Shown piece by piece: positions 1 to 8,447 of a stretch of 64,000 nucleotides of DNA (its first letter is position 1; each line of letters starts with the position of its first letter). Source of the stretch: Dyadobacter subterraneus (GTDB lineage Bacteria > Bacteroidota > Bacteroidia > Cytophagales > Spirosomataceae); contig NZ_JACYGY010000001.1 of the NCBI RefSeq assembly GCF_015221875.1, positions 4,256,501 to 4,320,500 on the forward strand, in the 5' to 3' direction. The notes under the pieces were generated by a model, which saw only the letters and a list, made by a program, of their open reading frames with translations, had not been told where the DNA came from and made no database searches. Both the position numbers and the translations under genes were made by a program.

Positions 1-492
1 CAAATGGAAAACACAATCGGTGATTTTGATGACCCCATAGAAGAAAAGGAATCTACGGAAGAAGATCACAAAAAACTCCGAATGGCTACGGAAAGTATCA
101 AATACCTGTCTGCCGAATCGCAGCAGATTATTTCACTTCATTTTCAAAAAGGTCTTACCTATAAACAAATCGGCGAACGTCTTGGAAAAAGTAGTTTTCA
201 GGTTTCTAACCAAATCAATAAAAGCGTCAAGCAAATCAAAAACATGGTCCATATTGCATCTAAAAGCAGCGAAAAAAATTCAGCCTTGGTAAATAAAGCG
301 CACGAAGGAATTTTAGACAGTGAGCAGTCAATAATCTATCAATTGCGAAAGCAGCAGAAACTATCCTTTTGCGATATCGCAGAGAAACTCGGAGTATCAC
401 AGCTTCAAGTGCAGCAGCAGTATATCCAGGCGCATCAATTGCTACGACACCAGGCCAAACAGAAAAGAGCCAATCAATTTTCGCATGTTTAA
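1..492 (+). CDS. ECF-type sigma factor, 3' part, with extra C-terminal HTH
   Basis: An ATG lies at position 4, but the frame is still open at base 1. The first ~30 residues read like the acidic linker between regions 2 and 4 of an ECF sigma factor, so the gene probably begins upstream and its region 2 is outside the window. Numbering from that ATG, residues 33-81 form a sigma region 4-like helix-turn-helix (LSAESQQIISLHF, then GLTYKQIGERLGKSSFQVS). Residues 103-150 form a second, similar HTH (LSFCDIAEKLGVSQLQVQQ), which ordinary ECF factors lack. The basic C-terminus is followed after 11 nt by the Cas12f-like gene, so the two are probably co-transcribed and may act together. Region 4 normally binds the -35 element; here it might instead contact a partner protein. 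Alternative: a free-standing LuxR/sigma4-like DNA-binding protein starting at position 4. Confidence 0.7.
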   Translation, partial: QMENTIGDFDDPIEEKESTEEDHKKLRMATESIKYLSAESQQIISLHFQKGLTYKQIGERLGKSSFQVSNQINKSVKQIKNMVHIASKSSEKNSALVNKAHEGILDSEQSIIYQLRKQQKLSFCDIAEKLGVSQLQVQQQYIQAHQLLRHQAKQKRANQFSHV

Positions 493-503
493 TTGTTTGA
501 AAA

Positions 504-1595
504 ATGGAAAAGATATTCTTTACCCGCAAAATCCAGCTTAAAATTGACAGCGATGATTCTGAATATAAGTCGCAGGTCTTTAAAACTTTATACGACTGGC
601 GTTACATCTGTTTCCGGGCATCGAACCTGATTTTCACGCACCACTATCTTCAGCAGCAGGTTAAGGAAATGATCTATCTGACCGACGAAGTAAAAGTCAA
701 ACTCGCCGATATTAAGATAGACGAAGAGGGTATTCTAACCACTTCCAGAATGAACACCAGCTACCAGATCCTGGCAAAAAATTTTAAGGGAAAAGTCCCG
801 ATGCATATCATGAGCTCATTGAATAGCACCTTGGTAAGCACCTTTAATACCAACTTGGTCTCCTATTTAACAGGCGAAAAAACGCTTCCGAATTTTAAGA
901 AAGATATTCCCATCCCCTTTAAGGCATCGGATCTTAAAGCGCTAAGCACCGATAATAACGGCCATGTATTTTATTTCAAACTTTTTGATATCGCTTTTAA
1001 AACCTATTTGGGAAAAGATTTTTCGGACAAAGCAAGTCTGCTGCATCGTTTAGTCAAAGAAGAAATTAAACTCTGCACAAGCTCTTTAATAATTGAAAAG
1101 GGAAAGATTTTTATGAGGGCTGTGTTTCAGTCTGAGAATCAGCCACAGACGCTTAAGCAGGATATCATTGCCGAAGCATCGCTTTCGCTTGATTATCCCA
1201 TTATGCTCTCCATTGGTAAGACCAGGTACGCGATTGGAAACAAAGATGAATTTCTTTACAAACGACTTGCGATACAAGCGGCCATCCAAAGAAAGCAGAA
1301 TGCCATGGCGTTTATGAATAATCAAACCAAAAAGAAATTCAAAGAAAACACAATCGAGAATTTAAGAAATGCAGAGAAAAGGTATGTAAACCAGAAACAG
1401 CACGTATATAGCAAACGGTTGATCGATTTATGTATCAAAAATCAGGCAGCCACACTGCTTCTGGTAGATCAGCAGCAGAAAGAAGTGAATGCATCAGAAG
1501 ATCCGTTTCTTCTTCGTAACTGGGGCTACGGCGGATTAAAACAAAAAATTCAAAACAAAGCTGCCGGCGCTGGCATTACCGTCATTGTGGAATAA
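504..1595 (+). CDS. Cas12f/TnpB-like protein, predicted nuclease-dead
   Basis: This 363-aa protein has the outline of a miniature Cas12f/TnpB effector. The N-terminal part carries the family signature LPNFKKDIPIPF (residues 128-139), typical of the segment before the nucleic-acid-binding lobe. A RuvC-I-like strand (ASLSLDYPIMLSIG, D230) is followed by a helical arginine/lysine-rich bridge (about 250-300). A RuvC-II-like strand follows (AATLLLVDQQQKE), with D322 where the catalytic Glu is expected. Next comes the conserved NWGYGGLKQKIQNKA (339-353), which corresponds to the W..l...ieYKA motif. The protein stops right after ITVIVE, so the zinc ribbon and the RuvC-III Asp are absent. DNA cleavage is therefore unlikely; RNA-guided binding is the likely retained activity. 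It follows a sigma factor gene by 11 nt and precedes a hairpin-rich non-coding stretch, matching the dCas12f-sigma-E arrangement reported in Bacteroidota. Alternative: a degenerate TnpB remnant, though a 363-codon intact frame argues against simple decay. Confidence 0.75.
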   Translation: MEKIFFTRKIQLKIDSDDSEYKSQVFKTLYDWRYICFRASNLIFTHHYLQQQVKEMIYLTDEVKVKLADIKIDEEGILTTSRMNTSYQILAKNFKGKVPMHIMSSLNSTLVSTFNTNLVSYLTGEKTLPNFKKDIPIPFKASDLKALSTDNNGHVFYFKLFDIAFKTYLGKDFSDKASLLHRLVKEEIKLCTSSLIIEKGKIFMRAVFQSENQPQTLKQDIIAEASLSLDYPIMLSIGKTRYAIGNKDEFLYKRLAIQAAIQRKQNAMAFMNNQTKKKFKENTIENLRNAEKRYVNQKQHVYSKRLIDLCIKNQAATLLLVDQQQKEVNASEDPFLLRNWGYGGLKQKIQNKAAGAGITVIVE

Positions 1596-1599
1596 AAAC

Positions 1600-1800
1600 A
1601 TTAGAGGCTTCTTGTAAAGCCGCAGGATGAAACTCAGATAGTTTCATTAAATGTCTTTTGGGACATATACAACTGGGTTCGGCTTATTTTAGCCAGAAGA
1701 ATTGCGAGGCTGCTTATACCGCCTTAGGCTTAAAGTAAATTCGGCTTTCAATAGGGATCACAATACCTATACAAATGAGATTGGTATAAAGAAGGAAGAA
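1600..1800 (+). ncRNA. Candidate guide RNA scaffold downstream of the Cas12f-like gene
   Basis: Directly after the Cas12f-like stop codon there are four successive hairpins on the plus strand. They are 1606-1621 (GGCTT/AAGCC), 1627-1647 (ATGAAAC/GTTTCAT, 7-nt loop), 1651-1666 (ATGTC/GACAT) and 1678-1698 (TTC-GGCT/AGCC-GAA with one bulge). Further on, TTATACC at 1714-1720 can pair with GGTATAA at 1783-1789, which would close a repeat:anti-repeat-like stem. Cas12f and TnpB effectors use a structured scaffold with a 3' guide, often encoded next to the protein gene, so this is the natural place for the guide RNA. The 3' end and guide are not resolved; the guide would probably lie after about 1790. 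A poorly supported coding remnant overlaps the last part. Confidence 0.5.
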
Positions 1801-1849
1801 CTGGATTTGATTAAGATAAATTCTTTCGGACTCACGTTGATAAGAGGAC

Positions 1850-2402
1850 TCCGCAGTGACATAGATGGACACTTAGAAATACGAAAGGCACGGAACCGTT
1901 GTAGAAATTAAATTTATCTATCAACCACAGTATGGGCACAACAACTTTTCATTTTAAAGATGAAAACGTTTACAAAAGGTCATAGTAATTCAAAAGACCA
2001 ATTAATATGGATCCGTTTTCGTATCTGAGCGGTATGCCTATTGGAGGCAAAGTAACAACAAAAATAACAATCGAGTTATTGTTTCGACAAATAGGACCTT
2101 AAGGAAAGATTACTCAAGGAAGATTTCGACTGCATTTGCATTACAGACTAAATGTTTTTCCCATACATCTCCTTGCGCTGGCTGAAAGAAAAGCGGGCAT
2201 AGCTCTGCTAGTCGACCACTTTATAAAGGATTACGGGTATAAAACCGCAAGAAAACGCTCTGGTCTATCCCGAAAGGAACTGAATAACCTTTTTGAATAT
2301 AACCGGCCAGGAAATATCTTTGAACTTAAAAATGTAGTAGAAAGAAACCTGCTTTTGGCAAAAGGGTTATTATTGAAAATACCTTTTACCTATACCGCAC
2401 CC
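1850..2402 (+). pseudogene. Decayed sigma-54-dependent (NtrC-family) activator, AAA+ remnant
   Basis: The reading frame open from 2103 contains GRFRLHLHYRLNVFPIHL, then LLALAERKAGIALLVDHFI and YNRPGNIFELKNVVERN. These match the second half of the NtrC-family AAA+ domain (canonical GRFReDLyYRLNVFPI.LPPLRER, YpWPGNVRELeNVIER). The normally invariant W and R of WPGNVREL are changed, and the frame has no proper start. Upstream, in other frames, a faint GHLEI.K (around 1867) and a GT...L.KLN..LS stretch (around 1890-1920) may be the remains of G.FE.A.GGTLFLDEI; that part is tentative. No GAFTGA loop, receiver or Fis-type HTH is intact, so this is a dead gene. It probably marks an old insertion or rearrangement beside the sigma/Cas12f-like locus. 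Confidence 0.6.
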
Positions 2403-2531
2403 TTAGGTTTAAATTTCAATTACCGTCGCAGCAGACTAGCGAACCCTATCAGTACAGTAATGTTTTTATTGTCTGGCAGGCTGATTAACTATCATTGTGT
2501 ATGGGCTGCTGTCACAGAATTCTTTTAGACA

Positions 2532-2561
2532 AAATATTCCTGAGCTTTGTCAGGAATATTT
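2532..2561. terminator. Bidirectional hairpin terminator
   Basis: A perfect 12-bp stem (AAATATTCCTGA/TCAGGAATATTT) with a 6-nt loop. It is followed by TTTTG when read on the minus strand, which suits termination of the small minus-strand gene ending at 2604. It also lies just beyond the activator remnant on the plus strand. Confidence 0.6.
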
Positions 2562-2603
2562 GAAACTACTTCCACAAATTCAATTGGTAACTATATCATT
2601 TTA

Positions 2604-2972
2604 TTAAGGAAATTCCAGTTCCAACTTTACCTTCTCATAAAGCGCCGTTATGCGGAAGATCATGTTAATACATTCCTGTTGAGACATCTGATCGATAGTA
2701 TGAACAAAGGCATTGTTTTTTATTTTCCCTTCCTGATCTTTTTTAGGGCCTTTCTGCTTCAGCTCCGATGCAATTTGCTCCCATTCCGGACATAAGACAT
2801 CCGAAAAATATTTTCCGTTGATAATATTGAAATAGCCCGCTTGTGCTTTTAGTGTTTCTTTGGACAACAGAACGTTGGCGGTAAGGTTTGCGACGAGCTT
2901 GGATAGCTCGATATAGACGAAAATATTTGACTTATTCACGGCAGTTTTATCGTTGAGGGTTTCTATCGGCAA
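2604..2972 (-). CDS. Hypothetical protein, 122 aa
   Basis: I do not recognise this protein. It is predicted to be soluble and mixed alpha-helical, with a balanced amino-acid composition, a lysine-rich stretch at about residues 73-84 and no signal peptide or membrane segment. The only in-frame start near the 5' end is TTG at 2972; an in-frame stop lies about nine codons further upstream, so the start is uncertain. A strong hairpin terminator 43 nt past the stop codon is the best sign that the gene is real. It stands alone between the activator remnant and the hybrid kinase. Confidence 0.4.
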   Translation of the reverse strand: MPIETLNDKTAVNKSNIFVYIELSKLVANLTANVLLSKETLKAQAGYFNIINGKYFSDVLCPEWEQIASELKQKGPKKDQEGKIKNNAFVHTIDQMSQQECINMIFRITALYEKVKLELEFP

Positions 2973-3395
2973 ATATACGCTAAGTTCTAAATTATGTCAC
3001 CTTATGCACAAAATAATCGTTCTATAATATATATATCCATGGTAAGTGTTGTCTGATTGATGAAATCAAGGATCAAAACTTCATCTTCTCCAATCTGGAT
3101 TGCGCTTTGACTGTAACTTATTATTGGCTATCACAATTCTGAAAGCGTGGGAGAAACAAGCTGAATGAAATAAAACAGACTTTCAAATCCTATTTCAGTG
3201 TATTTATTAAAAAAAGTCCAAATCCCCAATGAAAATCCTACATTAGAATTTATACCATTTTTTAAACGACCCAAAATAAATTTTAAGACTGATAATTGAC
3301 ATGTGAGTAATTAGATTAAAGCCTGTTACTAATATTAAAAAAACGTAATTTGACGGCATTGTCCAAATAAATTAAGCCTTACTCAACCATATTAT
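2973..3395. other. AT-rich intergenic stretch
   Basis: About 420 bp between the divergent hypothetical gene and the hybrid kinase. It is AT-rich, with no convincing gene or hairpin. It should contain the promoters of both flanking genes, but no clear TAnnTTTG box with correct spacing stands out. Confidence 0.5.
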
Positions 3396-5159
3396 ATGTT
3401 AAGTCGTTACAAGTTTATTCTACATAATCAACAAAACCTTTTAGACAAGGCACGAGTGAAGATATTATTCATTTGTATCCTAACTTTTTTTATTATACGT
3501 CTTTCGTTGCTGGCTATCCATCTGCAAACAGAAGCTCCGGCTAAACCGTTTTTTGCTACTCAAATTTTTCCAGTTATTTGGTTTATTTGTCTTAGTGTTT
3601 TTTTATTTGCCAGATCCTGGAAAATCGCAGCACATTTCTTTTTGATTTTTTTGACGCTTATCAGTTGGTCGAGCACCTTACTTGTTGAAGAATGGATCAA
3701 TATTGTGATTGCCCAATACTGTTTTATTGTGCTTTCCTGTGGATACTATTTACTGGGTCCTCATAAGGGCTTTCTGTATGCCTGGTTGACAATACTCCCT
3801 TTGGTGAGCAAGATCATCCTAAAAAACTATTTCAATTATCAGTTGCCAGGAAACAACTTTACACCTAATCAATTCTCTTTTACAATTTTAATTGTCAGTA
3901 ATTTTTTACTACTGGCCTACATCCACTATTCTTTCTTCCAGACGCTTTTGAGCATTGATCAAAAGAAACACGCGCTCAAAAGCGATCTTGAGCAGGCTAT
4001 GGCCCAATCACGCCTGCAAACAGCAGCCAAAAGTAACTTCCTGTTAACCATGTCACACCAGTTACGAACGCCTTTGAATGTAGTACAGGGTGCAACAAGC
4101 ATGCTTCTTACCGGTGTTCAATTACCAGAACAGAAAGAGGCTTTCAAAATACTTGATTTCTCCACAACTAACCTTTTGGCAACTATTGATCAAATCGTTG
4201 ATTTTACAGATCTGGAAAGAGGTGGTATTCAGCTCATAAACAAGCCCTTTTACCCAGGCGAGCTGTTCAATAATATTTATCAATCTTTTCGGCCTGGCGC
4301 GGACCAGAAAAAACTGAAATTTGCTTTCAGTTCTGATCTGACAATAACGGACATCAAGCTAAGTGGTGACGCATTCCGGCTGGGACAGATCCTTTTTCAC
4401 CTCCTTGAAAATGCTGTTAAATTTACCGAGATCGGTCAGATCTCACTAAGGTTGCGTGCTGAAAGGAGGGATTCAGATTCGATCCGGTTGTCAGTAAGTG
4501 TTAGTGACACGGGGATCGGAATATCAGAGCAAAAATTGGCGAGGGTGATTGACCCTTTTCAGCTAACACCCGCAGAGAGCAGGCGACAAAGTCATGGAAC
4601 ATTAGGCTTAACGATCGCTTATCAGCTTGTTCGCTTACATGGACAGGAATTGATTATCGAAAGTAAGGAGGGATATGGCACGAAGGTCAGTTTTAGTCTC
4701 ACTTATCCTCTTGTTGAAGGGGATTTGCCGTCGCAAAATTCTCTAGTCCCCGCTATTCGGATATTAGCAGGCTTCCGCATCCTTGTTGTCGATGACGAAC
4801 CCCTAAATATCTTGGTCATGAGAAGATTGCTGGAGCGCTGGGGAATCACAGTAGATTCCTGTTTCGATGGAATTCAGGCGCTTGAAAAAGTTGAGAATTT
4901 TGACTATGATCTCATACTGATGGATATTAATATGCCCAAAATGGACGGTTTTGAAGCTTCCAAACGGATACGAAAGATTCCCTTCCCTTCAAAGGCATCG
5001 ATCCCCATTTTAGCAGTTACTGCCTCGACTGAGGCAATAACTCAAGGCCATCAGAAAACTTCTGATATAGATGATTACCTGATGAAGCCTATTAAACCAG
5101 ATGATTTGTGGCAAAAGATACAAACCTTTCTGATGCAAAAAAACACTTGGCAAAATTGA
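3396..5159 (+). CDS. Membrane-bound hybrid histidine kinase/response regulator
   Basis: A 587-aa sensor with an N-terminal block of about six hydrophobic segments (residues 22-180) and no recognisable periplasmic sensor domain. A coiled coil (about 188-212) leads into HisKA with phospho-acceptor H221 in TMSHQLRTPLN. The HATPase domain shows the N box HLLENAVKFTE (N339), the G1 box DTGIGI (371-376) and a degenerate G2 region (HGTLGLTIA). A C-terminal receiver (about 460-580) has acidic DDE at 466-468, phospho-acceptor D510 in LILMDINMPKMDG and K564 in YLMKPIKP. Phosphate would pass from H221 to D510, and no histidine phosphotransfer domain is visible. A lone receiver protein lies about 480 bp downstream on the same strand and is a plausible partner. 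The signal sensed is unknown. Confidence 0.88.
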   Translation: MLSRYKFILHNQQNLLDKARVKILFICILTFFIIRLSLLAIHLQTEAPAKPFFATQIFPVIWFICLSVFLFARSWKIAAHFFLIFLTLISWSSTLLVEEWINIVIAQYCFIVLSCGYYLLGPHKGFLYAWLTILPLVSKIILKNYFNYQLPGNNFTPNQFSFTILIVSNFLLLAYIHYSFFQTLLSIDQKKHALKSDLEQAMAQSRLQTAAKSNFLLTMSHQLRTPLNVVQGATSMLLTGVQLPEQKEAFKILDFSTTNLLATIDQIVDFTDLERGGIQLINKPFYPGELFNNIYQSFRPGADQKKLKFAFSSDLTITDIKLSGDAFRLGQILFHLLENAVKFTEIGQISLRLRAERRDSDSIRLSVSVSDTGIGISEQKLARVIDPFQLTPAESRRQSHGTLGLTIAYQLVRLHGQELIIESKEGYGTKVSFSLTYPLVEGDLPSQNSLVPAIRILAGFRILVVDDEPLNILVMRRLLERWGITVDSCFDGIQALEKVENFDYDLILMDINMPKMDGFEASKRIRKIPFPSKASIPILAVTASTEAITQGHQKTSDIDDYLMKPIKPDDLWQKIQTFLMQKNTWQN

Positions 5160-5641
5160 TTGGGTCAAATCCAGGCCTTGGTATGCTATTACCTGTAGTT
5201 TTTACCTGCTTCAGAAATACGCTAAGTCAAAATAAATTATGCTCATTAACAAATCTGTCATCAGACAGGTCTATTTCACAAATTTTCCCGACATCATTCA
5301 TGGTGCATTCTGCACAAACAAGACTTATATATGGCTCGCAGAGCATCAAAAGTAATACATGCTGGTTTTCAAATACCCCAACCTTCATTTGATCGAAATA
5401 GACCGAAGAGTCCTGAACTGCTGCCGGTAATGAAAATGAGAGAAATATGAGCTACATCACAAGGAAACATTCTAGCCAAGTCAAGTATTGCCGGTAAAAA
5501 CAATTTTTCTACAACTAGAATGATGAGCGAAGATTCAATTGATTAATCGTTTCCTGTGAAAAAGGCAGAAAAATTCCACGAACAAGTAATTAAAACTGGA
5601 ACACTATTTGCTAAGCTTGAAAGGGACCATCACTAGACGAA
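5160..5641. other. Intergenic stretch between kinase and receiver genes
   Basis: About 480 bp with no supportable gene, hairpin or repeat. Open frames here are short and extend from the kinase gene in the wrong frame. Confidence 0.5.
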
Positions 5642-6094
5642 ATGAGTACTGATAAAAAAGAGATTTACATTGTTGAAGATTCGGCTGACTACCGTCAGCT
5701 TCTCCGGATGATTTTCACAAAATCTTTACCGGATTATCCGCTTCGTTTTTTCCAGGGGGGAAGCGAGCTTTATCAATTCATGATTCTGCAGTCCTCTGAA
5801 ACCTACACCGGAAGAATTCCTGGTTTGATAATTATGGACCTGAATCTGCCCATCATCAGCGGCACGGACATGATTACGCTGGTAAGGCAAACACCACCTA
5901 ATAAGAATACCAACTGGAATGGTATACCCATCATTATTCTAAGCAACATTACTGCTCAGGAGCAAGTCAACAAATGTTATCAGGTCGGTGCCGACTCCTA
6001 CTTTGTAAAACCGGCTGATGCTCAGGAACTGCAAGCGCTTCTAAAAACGATCTGTCATTACTGGATCGATCACAATGTGCTGGCTACCCCCTGA
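5642..6094 (+). CDS. Single-domain response regulator (receiver)
   Basis: A 150-aa protein made almost entirely of one CheY-like receiver domain. Acidic residues E12 and D13 (IYIVEDSADYRQLL), phospho-acceptor D66 (LIIMDLNLPIISG), S101 at the Thr/Ser switch position (IIILSNIT) and K123 (YFVKPAD) are all present, so it should be phosphorylated. There is no output domain, so it probably acts by protein-protein contact or as a phosphate shuttle. Its closest candidate partner is the hybrid kinase upstream; the shared function is inferred only from proximity. Confidence 0.85.
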   Translation: MSTDKKEIYIVEDSADYRQLLRMIFTKSLPDYPLRFFQGGSELYQFMILQSSETYTGRIPGLIIMDLNLPIISGTDMITLVRQTPPNKNTNWNGIPIIILSNITAQEQVNKCYQVGADSYFVKPADAQELQALLKTICHYWIDHNVLATP

Positions 6095-6699
6095 CACACA
6101 TTTTAGATTCATCCGGTAAGCTGATCTTAAAGCGCAAGTCCGACTTCAATACATGCCCATTGAAGCCAGAAGGTTGTCTTTTTAAACCCGTTTACAGCCT
6201 TTTAGCTTTTTCACAATTTTAGAAACAGTTCCTGCCAAAGACCCGGAAGATTGCACGCTATTATAAAATGGCCTAATCTTCCGGATTTCAATTATTGAAA
6301 TGACATATCTTTCACTAACAAACTCTCCTTCAAAGCGTTTAAGAGCGGTATTATAAAATGTAAGCTGAAAAATTTTGTATTTTGGTGAGCAAGACTGCAA
6401 CCCAACTGTTGGCTAATTAGAATTACACAGAAGAATCTGAGAGGAGTAGCCCCTATTACTCTTTAAAACGGAGGCTAAGGCCGTCTAAACTTAAAATTTT
6501 CGAAAGAGTCTCTCGACTAAGCAATCTTCTATTTTATAGCATAATATAGAATGCTTGAAAAACCGTAGAAGAGGGCATTATATCCATATAAACAACCAGA
6601 ATTAATAATTCAATTTCAAAAATTTTTTATTGTAATTTAGGAACTTTACAAAGGGTAACTTAGTGACCTTTTTGACACAAGAAACAGCCTGAAAAGTTT
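6095..6699. other. Intergenic stretch with a 12-bp direct repeat
   Basis: About 600 bp without a supportable gene. The 12-mer TATTATAAAATG occurs twice, at 6259-6270 and 6349-6360, 90 bp apart. Its meaning is unclear. The stretch before 6700 is AT-rich and probably holds the promoter of the next gene. Confidence 0.45.
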
Positions 6700-7239
6700 A
6701 TGAAAGAACTAAAAATGAAAAACCTTCTCTTTATCTTTTTAATGGCTGGCTGGACCAGCACCTATGCGCAGCAGGGCTATCCCGTGCCGGCTCCAGATGA
6801 AAAACGTCTTTTTTATATCCAGCATAGCGACAATCATAACACGTTTGTATACAACGCCAACCTGAAAAATGGGGTGATTGATACTGAGGAACCTGTAGAT
6901 ATTTATAAGATTGCCTACACGGAGGGCGGTCAAAAGGTGCCGCTGTCGGCTATACAAAAGGCTCTTGCATTTGGCATTAAAACAACACCGGTATCAGCTA
7001 ACTTTTATGAAATGGAACTGGCCGCTTCAAAGAAAGTCAAATTTTATCTGATGCTCGATAAAAACGGGAAACCAAAGACCTATACCACCGTCAACGGTAA
7101 AAAAATGTTTTTGGACAGAATCTTTTTGAAGCTAAAAGAAGGTTCAACAGGCATGGGAATCAACCTGGATTATGCCCTTTTTATAGGCAAGGATTTTAGC
7201 ACAGGACAGAGCCTGACTGAGAAGTCGGTAGAATGGTGA
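6700..7239 (+). CDS. DUF4833-type secreted protein
   Basis: A 179-aa protein with a signal peptide (LLFIFLMAGWTSTYA, cleavage probably before QQGYP). The true start may be the second Met at 6715. The mature part contains RLFYIQHSDNHNTFVYNAN and PVDIYKIAYTEGG followed by a region ending near LDYALFIGKD. This is the pattern I associate with DUF4833 proteins, a conserved periplasmic or lipid-exposed family of unknown function in Bacteroidota. It has no catalytic motif. The gene is a single unit closed by a strong terminator at 7322-7350. Confidence 0.7.
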   Translation: MKELKMKNLLFIFLMAGWTSTYAQQGYPVPAPDEKRLFYIQHSDNHNTFVYNANLKNGVIDTEEPVDIYKIAYTEGGQKVPLSAIQKALAFGIKTTPVSANFYEMELAASKKVKFYLMLDKNGKPKTYTTVNGKKMFLDRIFLKLKEGSTGMGINLDYALFIGKDFSTGQSLTEKSVEW

Positions 7240-7321
7240 GCTAGACTAGATTAGTTAAGGTGGTCAGCGAAGTAGGCAGCGGAAAATTCCTTCAAGACAG
7301 GCCGGCCTGCAAACCCTGAAA

Positions 7322-7350
7322 CTTGCCGGCTGACGCCGGCAGGCTTTTTT
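7322..7350 (+). terminator. Rho-independent terminator
   Basis: A GC-rich stem TGCCGGC/GCCGGCA with a 4-nt loop (7324-7341), followed by GGC and six T residues, 85 nt past the DUF4833 stop codon. Confidence 0.8.
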
Positions 7351-7447
7351 GTTAAAGGGTCTGCCGTATCCAATTTGCAGCGAATCGGCGGCTTATTTTA
7401 TGCAGCCTGAGTGTTACCAGGATTCCTAACAGTTTTCATAGGACCGA

Positions 7448-8425
7448 TCAGAGAACTTGTCTTTGCCCTTGCCAGCCTGTGGACCTCAGAAACTGTTCCC
7501 AGCTTAGAGTGCCCGGGTTGATCCGGCGGCTCCACATAAGATCCCGGTCGTTTCTAAAATAGCCATACTCAACCGCGTAGGCTGCCATACCTAAAATCTC
7601 ATCCACCAAAGCCTTGTTGGCTGCATAATCCGGAAAATGCCTAAGAAAATTCTTTCTTTCGAACGCTGAACTGTAAACTGCTTTTCTTTTTGTCACGCGC
7701 ATGAAAACCTCGACCATTTCCCGCGGCGATATTATATCGCCAATCACTGGCATTGACTTTCCCGAATACTGCGCCGGGTCTGACAAAATTTCTAAGACAG
7801 CCGGCCCTGTCGCGGTCACAGGATCAACAAAGGGCGCCTTAAAATCTTCTGGCAAATAAATGGGAAATTCAAGTGTGTCTCCTCTTAAGTCAGGCGTGTA
7901 AAACTCGGCAAAATTAGTGAAGAAAAAGGCCATGTAAATAAATGAGCTTGTCATCGGCAGCCCGCGGATATACTCTTCCACCCTGGCCTTGTCTGTAAAA
8001 TGAGGGGCAAACTTTTTCCCTGCTGTAATTTTATCCACATGTTCCAAACTACTGAAAACCACGTGCTGTACGCCCGCTTCAAGCGCCGCATCAGCCAGTT
8101 CGATGCCTAGCGCCTGTTCATGGGTCATCGGGGGTGCAATGCCCGGTGTCATCAAAAAGGCCCCGTATGAGCCGCTGAACGCCCGGACAAAATCTTTTTT
8201 ATAGCCCAGATCAAGCGGTATGCTGACCAATTCCACACCCAGACGCGCCAATTCAGTTGCCTGAGATGAATCAATGCGGCGGGTGATGCCGCGTACACGG
8301 TAAAGTCCGCTCTCTAAAAGCGAGTGGGCAACACTCAGCCCCTGTTTTCCTAAAACACCCACGATCGTGATCAGTGGTTTATCTTTTTGTGCCACCTTAT
8401 CATTCCCATCTACATTAGATACCAT
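7448..8425 (-). CDS. NmrA-family NAD(P)-binding protein
   Basis: A 325-aa atypical short-chain dehydrogenase-like protein. The dinucleotide-binding loop GVLGKQG (residues 23-29) follows the first beta strand (LITIVGV), and RGITRR sits where NADP-preferring members carry basic residues. The rest is a Rossmann fold plus a substrate-lobe region with EFPIYLPEDFKAPFVDP and VIGDIISPREMVEVF, as in NmrA/HSCARG proteins. Members either sense the NADP(H) ratio or reduce small carbonyls and quinones. It is divergently transcribed from an HxlR-type regulator, a common arrangement in which the regulator responds to electrophile or redox stress and controls the oxidoreductase. The roughly 16-residue polar N-terminus before the fold is unusual and may be non-essential. 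Confidence 0.85.
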   Translation of the reverse strand: MVSNVDGNDKVAQKDKPLITIVGVLGKQGLSVAHSLLESGLYRVRGITRRIDSSQATELARLGVELVSIPLDLGYKKDFVRAFSGSYGAFLMTPGIAPPMTHEQALGIELADAALEAGVQHVVFSSLEHVDKITAGKKFAPHFTDKARVEEYIRGLPMTSSFIYMAFFFTNFAEFYTPDLRGDTLEFPIYLPEDFKAPFVDPVTATGPAVLEILSDPAQYSGKSMPVIGDIISPREMVEVFMRVTKRKAVYSSAFERKNFLRHFPDYAANKALVDEILGMAAYAVEYGYFRNDRDLMWSRRINPGTLSWEQFLRSTGWQGQRQVL

Positions 8426-8447
8426 ACTCAGTTTTAATAAATTTGAT

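Noticed and set aside
1880..1920. GTTGTAGAAATT near 1900 resembles the core of a Cas12a-type CRISPR repeat.
   Set aside because: It occurs only once, there is no repeat-spacer array, and the effector here is Cas12f/TnpB-like, so the similarity is taken as chance.
2547..2795. 82-codon plus-strand open frame.
   Set aside because: It lies antisense to the minus-strand gene 2604-2972 and has a hydrophobic, low-information sequence; the minus-strand gene has a better-placed terminator.
1596..3395. Search for a CRISPR array next to the Cas12f-like gene.
   Set aside because: No direct repeat of useful length recurs at regular spacing between 1596 and 3395; only short hairpins and a coding remnant are present.
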